Notes under the pieces: model-generated
The model's database searches: none
The model's input: only the letters and a program-made list of their open reading frames with translations
What the model was told of the DNA's origin: nothing
Assembly: GCA_026705025.1 (NCBI GenBank)
Contig: JAPPBN010000012.1
Span: forward strand, 1 to 64,000
Source: Bin125 sp026705025
GTDB lineage: Bacteria; Chloroflexota; Dehalococcoidia; Bin125
Direction: 5' to 3'
DNA: 64,000 nucleotides
Made by a program: the position numbers and the translations under genes
Shown here: positions 59,666-64,000 of the stretch, piece after piece
How positions within the stretch are numbered: position 1 is the first letter of the stretch
Layout: every line of letters starts with the position of its first letter

Positions 59666-60297
59666 TGAACCAACGCGCCGTCCTGTTCGACTTCGGAGGC
59701 GTGCTCATCCGGATGGATTCGGACGGCTACGACGAGTTCGGCAAGCGCTGGAACTTGCCGGCCGGCACCCTCGTCGACGCCTTCTACCGAACCCCCGAGT
59801 GGCACGCGATCGAGACCGGCCGGGGCAACTGGGACACCTGGCAGCGGGGAGTCGAACAGAGCCTCGCTCCTTATCTCCAGGGCAACGTCGTCGAGGCAGT
59901 CCAGAGTCTGCTCGACGCCTGGTACGCACAGCCCTGGCAATATCACTACCCCAACTTCGAGCTGGCCCACGACCTCCAGGCCGCCGGTCACAGGATCGGC
60001 GTCCTCTCAAACGCCCCCGACGACCTGCGCGAGCGCTTCCTCAACAACCTGCCCGTTGAAGTGGATTGGGACGCCATCGTCGTCTCTGGCGAGATCGGCA
60101 TGCGCAAACCCGATCCGGGCATTTTTCATCACGCCGCCGAAGAAATCGGCGTCCCGCCCGAGCACTGCTTCTTCATCGACGACCTCGAAGAAAACGTTCT
60201 CGGCGCCCAGAGAGTCGGAATGGACGGCTACCACTTCACCCGCAATAACTACAAAGCGCTGAGGATCGCCCTCAGGGCCGCCGGCATCGAGAGTTAG
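59665..60297 (+). CDS. HAD-superfamily hydrolase
   Basis: 210 residues. Motif I is FDFGGVL: the nucleophile Asp is present (D9), but the second Asp of DxD is Gly, as in several HAD subfamilies. SNAPDD (motif II), K in RKPDPGIF (III) and IDDLEEN (IV) are present. The ATG at 59665 has GAGGAGG seven bases upstream and shares one base with the glycosyltransferase stop. Likely a phosphatase or related enzyme linked to the sugar pathway. Its final bases overlap the stop of the convergent RelE-like gene. Confidence 0.9.
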   Translation: MNQRAVLFDFGGVLIRMDSDGYDEFGKRWNLPAGTLVDAFYRTPEWHAIETGRGNWDTWQRGVEQSLAPYLQGNVVEAVQSLLDAWYAQPWQYHYPNFELAHDLQAAGHRIGVLSNAPDDLRERFLNNLPVEVDWDAIVVSGEIGMRKPDPGIFHHAAEEIGVPPEHCFFIDDLEENVLGAQRVGMDGYHFTRNNYKALRIALRAAGIES

Positions 60298-60587
60298 GGG
60301 CGGCGGCGCCTCTCGTACCCGTGATAGGCGATTCGCCGCGGTCGGATCCGAAACACGCGAATCCGACGGTCATCCCACTCGACTGTAAACAAGATGCGCA
60401 AGTTGCCTGGAGCATGAACCCGATAGACCCCGGGATGATCTTGCAGTTCCTGGCTCTCGTTCACGTGCGGGCCGCTTGAGAACGCCTTCAGGAGCCCCTT
60501 AACGTCGCTCTTCCGCTTGGGCGACAGCGACCGAAACTGCAACTCGGCGTCCCGAGTCTTGTAGACGATCCAACGAGGGCCGACCAC
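60294..60587 (-). CDS. RelE/ParE-like toxin family protein
   Basis: 97-residue basic protein with the RelE/ParE fold pattern: LQFRSLSPKRKSDVKGLLKAF helix pair, HPGVYRVHAPGNLRILFTVEW and IRVFRIRPRRIAYHGY. ParE/RelE toxins act on gyrase or ribosome-bound mRNA; which, if any, applies is unknown. It starts with GTG two bases after the stop of the acidic partner gene. The order acidic-then-basic fits a toxin-antitoxin pair. Its stop overlaps the HAD stop by four bases. Confidence 0.78.
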   Translation of the reverse strand: MVGPRWIVYKTRDAELQFRSLSPKRKSDVKGLLKAFSSGPHVNESQELQDHPGVYRVHAPGNLRILFTVEWDDRRIRVFRIRPRRIAYHGYERRRRP

Positions 60588-60589
60588 AG

Positions 60590-61075
60590 CTAGGAAGGCT
60601 CGTCTTCTTCGATACAGAACTGGTCTGAGGCTGCTGGATTTTCGGTCCTCAGCCGGGCGAAAAAGGACTCACCATCTGTCGATGACCGATCGAGCCAATA
60701 CAACCAGTCCCAGCCCTGTGGAAACCGAGCATCCAGCCATTTCAACAGCTCCGTGCCTTCGGGATCGTCGTCATCGTCAAACATTGACCAATCACCATCG
60801 GGGATCGGCAGTGGGTCAACCGGACCCTCCGCCTCCCGTTCCATGGCCTCCACCTCTTCCGAAGTAGGTACCGGGTCAAGAATGTCAACGTCAAACTCAT
60901 ATGGCGGCGGAACCAGACACCGAGCGAGGTAGCCGTAGCCGCCGGCTTCGGCCTGCGCCACCAACTGCTTCCGCTTTCGCTCCACCCAGGCAGCCCGCCA
61001 CTGCACCTGCGTCTCCGCAGGCTTCCACCAATCCACCCAGTCCGTGCCGATGATGTCGGGTTTGCGCTGTGCCAT
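60590..61075 (-). CDS. Acidic protein, possible atypical antitoxin
   Basis: 161 residues, clearly acidic, with many Trp and Asp/Glu (the DDDDDPEG run) and no DNA-binding motif I recognise. The start has GGAGG eight bases upstream. It immediately precedes a RelE/ParE-like gene, in the position of an antitoxin, but is longer than typical antitoxins (70-100 residues) and does not look like a ribbon-helix-helix or AbrB protein. Function is inferred from position only. Confidence 0.6.
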   Translation of the reverse strand: MAQRKPDIIGTDWVDWWKPAETQVQWRAAWVERKRKQLVAQAEAGGYGYLARCLVPPPYEFDVDILDPVPTSEEVEAMEREAEGPVDPLPIPDGDWSMFDDDDDPEGTELLKWLDARFPQGWDWLYWLDRSSTDGESFFARLRTENPAASDQFCIEEDEPS

Positions 61076-61096
61076 GACCGGACCTCCAGGCCCATC

Positions 61097-61864
61097 CTAT
61101 CCAACTTCAGCGTTGTCCCGATCTCGCAGCACCGCGAAAAACAGCGACGCAAACACCGCCCCCAGACCCGGCGCGACCCAGTAGACCCAGTGGTTGTCCC
61201 AGAACCACGCGATCGCCGCCGGACCGAACGAGCGGGCCGGATTCATCGACGCGCCCGACACGCTCCCGGCCAGCGTCACCGCCGCCGCGACGTAGAGCCC
61301 GACGGCCAGCGCGAACACCGTCGCGCTGCGTCCCCGCTCGGCCATCATCAGGATCGCATAGACCAGGAAGAATGTGATCACGATCTCCGTCCCGAACGCC
61401 TGGATCAGCGGCCCGTCGCTGAAGTTCGCGCCCAGCCAGGACTCGCCCTCACCCGTGTGGTTGCGAAACAATCCATGCATCACCGACGAGGCGATCAACG
61501 CGCCAACCAACTGCGCGCCCACGTACGGCGCCAGCTTGCGGCCCGCCAACTTACCGGTCAGCCACAGCCCCAGCGAGACGGCAGGATTCAGGTGCGCCCC
61601 GGAAATCGCCCAGAAGGCGAAGATCATCACCGCCACGCCGAATCCGTTGACCAAACCGACGCCGAGCGCCCCCAACTCTCCGCCCGACCACCAATTCACG
61701 TGAGCCGACCCCGCGCAGAACAACACCAGACCAAAGGTGCCCAGAACTTCAGCCATCAGCTGCCGGGCGCTGGCCTGGTTACTCGCCCGATCGAGGCGCA
61801 GTCTTCCAAGCAGCGGATTGACCATGCGCCCGATCGGCGCCAACGCCTGTTCAATCGGACTCAT
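61097..61864 (-). CDS. MIP-family aquaporin
   Basis: 255-residue channel with the two NPA motifs, AHLNPAVS (N93) and ASMNPARSFGP (N208), and about six membrane helices. An N-terminal extension of about 30 residues precedes the first helix. The second NPA is followed by Arg, which is expected for the selectivity filter. Probably a water or small-solute channel. It is 21 bases from the acidic gene. Confidence 0.94.
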   Translation of the reverse strand: MSPIEQALAPIGRMVNPLLGRLRLDRASNQASARQLMAEVLGTFGLVLFCAGSAHVNWWSGGELGALGVGLVNGFGVAVMIFAFWAISGAHLNPAVSLGLWLTGKLAGRKLAPYVGAQLVGALIASSVMHGLFRNHTGEGESWLGANFSDGPLIQAFGTEIVITFFLVYAILMMAERGRSATVFALAVGLYVAAAVTLAGSVSGASMNPARSFGPAAIAWFWDNHWVYWVAPGLGAVFASLFFAVLRDRDNAEVG

Positions 61865-61954
61865 GATCGGACCTCCCGGATAACATCAGGAACTCGACCG
61901 AAACGCTAACAGTCAACGCCCTGGCAGGAGTGTGCGCGCTGTTAAGGTTGGACT

Positions 61955-64000
61955 ATGCCTAACCGACTCGCCCGTGAGACATCCCCCTATCTGCTCCAGC
62001 ACGCCAACAACCCCGTTGACTGGTACCCCTGGGGCGACGAAGCCTGGGCGCGCGCCCGGGCCGAAGACAAGCCGGTCCTCGTCAGCGTCGGCTACGCCGC
62101 CTGTCACTGGTGCCACGTGATGGAACGCGAATCGTTCGAGAACGACGCCATCGCCGCGCTGCAGAACGACCTCGTGGTCAGCATCAAGGTCGACCGCGAA
62201 GAACGACCCGACGTCGACGAGATCTACATGGACGCGCAGCAAATGCTGCACGGACATGGCGGCTGGCCGCTCAACGTCTTCTGCACACCCGACGGCCGCC
62301 CCTTCTTCGGCGGTACGTACTTCCCGCCTCAGCGCCGGACTGGCATGCCCGGCTGGACCGATGTCCTCCAGGGCATCACGCAGGCGTTCCGAGAGCAACG
62401 CGACAAAGTCGAGCAGCAGGCCACCGAGCTGACCCGCCACCTGAACCTGCGCGTCGAGCTGGCCGGAGAAGACTTGACCGAGTCCCCGGCCCAGGTCCGT
62501 TCACGCGCCGCTACCGCGCTGTTGCAGGCCGCCGACCGCACCCACGGCGGCTTCGGCGGCGCGCCCAAGTTTCCCCAGCCCTACTACCTGCAGCTCATGG
62601 TGCAACAGGCCCTGGACGAATCGGCGAGCAACCGCGCCGACGCCCGTCAGCACTTCTCCCACTCGTTGCGCAAGATGGCTGAAGGGGGCATCTACGACCA
62701 GCTCGCCGGCGGCTTCCACCGCTACGCAGTCGACGAGATCTGGCTCGTGCCCCACTTCGAGAAGATGCTCTACGACAACGCGTTGCTGATCCCGCTCTAC
62801 CTCGACGCCTACCGAATGGCCGACGATCCCGCCGACGCCGAACTCTTCTCCCGAATCGCTCACGAGACGTCCGACTACCTGCTCGGCGGTCTGCAAACGC
62901 CCGACGGCGCCTTCTACGCCTCCACCGATGCCGACTCCGAAGGCGTCGAAGGCAAGTACTTCGTCTGGACTCGCGACGAACTGCACCAACTGCTGAAGCC
63001 TCAAGACGCCGAGATCGCCTGCCGGCGCTGGGGCGTTGACGTCGGTGGCAACTGGGAGGGCAACTCAATCCTCCTGGCGGCGCAGCCGCCCGAAGACGTC
63101 GCCCGTTGGCTCGACCTCCCGGTCGCCGAAGTCGAAGCGTCCCTCGCCAGGAGCCGCCAATCCTTGCTCGAACACCGCTCCACCCGGATTCCTCCGGCCA
63201 CCGACACCAAGATCATCGCCGCCTGGAACGGCATGGCCATAGATGCGCTGGCCAAAGCCGGCTCGGTGCTACAGGAACCCCGATTCATCGACGCCGCCGA
63301 GCGTGCCGCCCGCTTCATCGTCGACAACATGCGTACGCAGGAGGGGGCTCTGTTGCGCATTCACTCCGCCGGTCGCGCATCGGTCGACGCCTTCGTCGAG
63401 GATTACGCGGCCCTCGCCGACGGCATGATCTCGCTCTACGAATCAACCGGCGACGAGTCCTGGTACACCGAGGCGCGATCAACGATCGACACAATGATCG
63501 AACGATTCTGGGACCACGACGGCGGCGGTTTCTTCACCGTCGGTCGCGACGGCGAACAACTCATCGCCCAGCGCAAGCCCACCCAGGACGGAGCGACGCC
63601 AAGCGGAAACGCCCTCGCGGCGAGAGCGCTGGCCAGAATGTACGCCCTCACCGCCGACGGTCGTTACGCCGACCTGATCGAGGCGATGCGCGCCACCTTC
63701 TCCGCCTACCTGAGCAAGGCGCCGACGATGCTCGGCCTCTTCGTCTCGGTCGAGGATTGGCTCACCGACCACCGTTCAGTCGCTCTGGTCGGACCAGCCG
63801 ATGACCCGGAGATTGACCGGATGCGCCGAGCTCTCTGGTCCGGCGAGCCGCGTCCGTTGGTCGTCATGCAGCAGTCTGCTGGCACCACCGTGGTGCCGCA
63901 GCTCGCCGACAAACCACAACAGGATGGCCGGCCCACCGCCTATGTCTGCCAGGCCTTCGCCTGCTCGGCCCCCGTCCACTCCGCGGCCGAGCTACGGTCA
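61955..64000 (+). CDS. Thioredoxin-domain protein of the DUF255/YyaL family, truncated at the window end
   Basis: An uninterrupted frame of 682 codons that reaches the last base, so the gene continues beyond the window. The N-terminus (MPNRLARETSPYLLQHANNP) is typical of the YyaL/spermatogenesis-associated protein 20 family; residues 50-53 (CHWC) form a thioredoxin-like CxxC with WCHVMERESF following. The GHGGWPLNVF and later DAFYASTDADSEGVEGKYF blocks are also family features. The C-terminal half looks like an alpha/alpha glycoside-hydrolase-type toroid. Function is not established in bacteria. AAGG lies near the ATG. Confidence 0.93.
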   Translation, partial: MPNRLARETSPYLLQHANNPVDWYPWGDEAWARARAEDKPVLVSVGYAACHWCHVMERESFENDAIAALQNDLVVSIKVDREERPDVDEIYMDAQQMLHGHGGWPLNVFCTPDGRPFFGGTYFPPQRRTGMPGWTDVLQGITQAFREQRDKVEQQATELTRHLNLRVELAGEDLTESPAQVRSRAATALLQAADRTHGGFGGAPKFPQPYYLQLMVQQALDESASNRADARQHFSHSLRKMAEGGIYDQLAGGFHRYAVDEIWLVPHFEKMLYDNALLIPLYLDAYRMADDPADAELFSRIAHETSDYLLGGLQTPDGAFYASTDADSEGVEGKYFVWTRDELHQLLKPQDAEIACRRWGVDVGGNWEGNSILLAAQPPEDVARWLDLPVAEVEASLARSRQSLLEHRSTRIPPATDTKIIAAWNGMAIDALAKAGSVLQEPRFIDAAERAARFIVDNMRTQEGALLRIHSAGRASVDAFVEDYAALADGMISLYESTGDESWYTEARSTIDTMIERFWDHDGGGFFTVGRDGEQLIAQRKPTQDGATPSGNALAARALARMYALTADGRYADLIEAMRATFSAYLSKAPTMLGLFVSVEDWLTDHRSVALVGPADDPEIDRMRRALWSGEPRPLVVMQQSAGTTVVPQLADKPQQDGRPTAYVCQAFACSAPVHSAAELRS

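Noticed and set aside
59665..60297. HAD protein as catalytically dead because the second motif-I Asp is Gly
   Set aside because: FDFGGVL is a common variant of the superfamily and other motifs are intact.
1..64000. tRNA, rRNA, riboswitch, CRISPR array or insertion sequence
   Set aside because: I looked in the gaps between genes and found none; the gaps are short and show only small hairpins. A tRNA or covariance-model scan would be decisive.

Overview
The window is a dense, high-GC bacterial chromosome segment with about 64 protein genes, very short intergenic gaps and many start/stop overlaps. I see no rRNA, tRNA, CRISPR array, insertion sequence or phage gene. The gene content points to Chloroflexota (Dehalococcoidia/SAR202-like) or, less likely, Actinomycetota. 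Evidence is four luciferase-like, probably F420-dependent oxidoreductases, CaiB/BaiF CoA-transferases, FadE-type acyl-CoA dehydrogenase, PAC2 and HhH-GPD proteins, an Eis-like acetyltransferase, a CtpE-like P-type ATPase and multi-LysM envelope proteins. This is inference from gene families; no phylogenetic marker is present.

Layout. 0-4.6 kb: a truncated gene, a LysM/M23 endopeptidase, an enoyl-CoA isomerase-like crotonase and a LysM membrane protein. 4.6-9.4 kb: an NTF2-like protein, a CoA-transferase and the TldD/TldE protease pair. 9.4-19.2 kb is one long minus-strand run: three hot-dog dehydratase-like genes, a DinB-like protein, an MBL hydrolase coupled to a PAC2 protein, an LLM oxidoreductase, a glycosylase, glutamate dehydrogenase, acyl-CoA dehydrogenase and a cupin/sigma/anti-sigma trio. 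19.3-31.9 kb runs on the plus strand: an M23 peptidase coupled to an APH-fold pseudokinase, a putative aromatic-catabolism group (VOC, HpaB-type monooxygenase, two odd SDRs), a ZnuACB-type metal importer and a CtpE-like ATPase.

31.9-35.9 kb is mixed: CitE-like lyase, a gene-poor G-rich patch, LLM oxidoreductase, phosphoglycerate mutase and HIT protein. 35.9-46.3 kb is the most striking block. A complete livGFHM branched-chain amino-acid-type ABC transporter converges on a four-gene array of substrate-binding proteins; the array holds five binding domains because its first gene is a tandem fusion of two. 46.4-55.9 kb is a second minus-strand run: two nearly identical LLM oxidoreductases, a crotonase, an AMACR-like gene, a flippase-like protein, a PAP2 enzyme, and a response regulator/histidine kinase/lipoprotein operon. 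55.9-64 kb holds an Eis-like acetyltransferase, a DapA-family lyase, a glycosyltransferase/HAD pair, a RelE-like toxin with an unfamiliar acidic partner, an aquaporin and the start of a large thioredoxin-domain (DUF255) protein that runs off the window.

Together the genes suggest an aerobic heterotroph that imports many small organic solutes and degrades CoA-activated and possibly aromatic acids using flavin/F420 chemistry. The best candidates for undescribed biology are the five-domain binding-protein array with its fused member and the AUA-started livH, the RelE-like pair, the APH pseudokinase, the YxxxH SDR pair and the cupin/sigma/anti-sigma trio.
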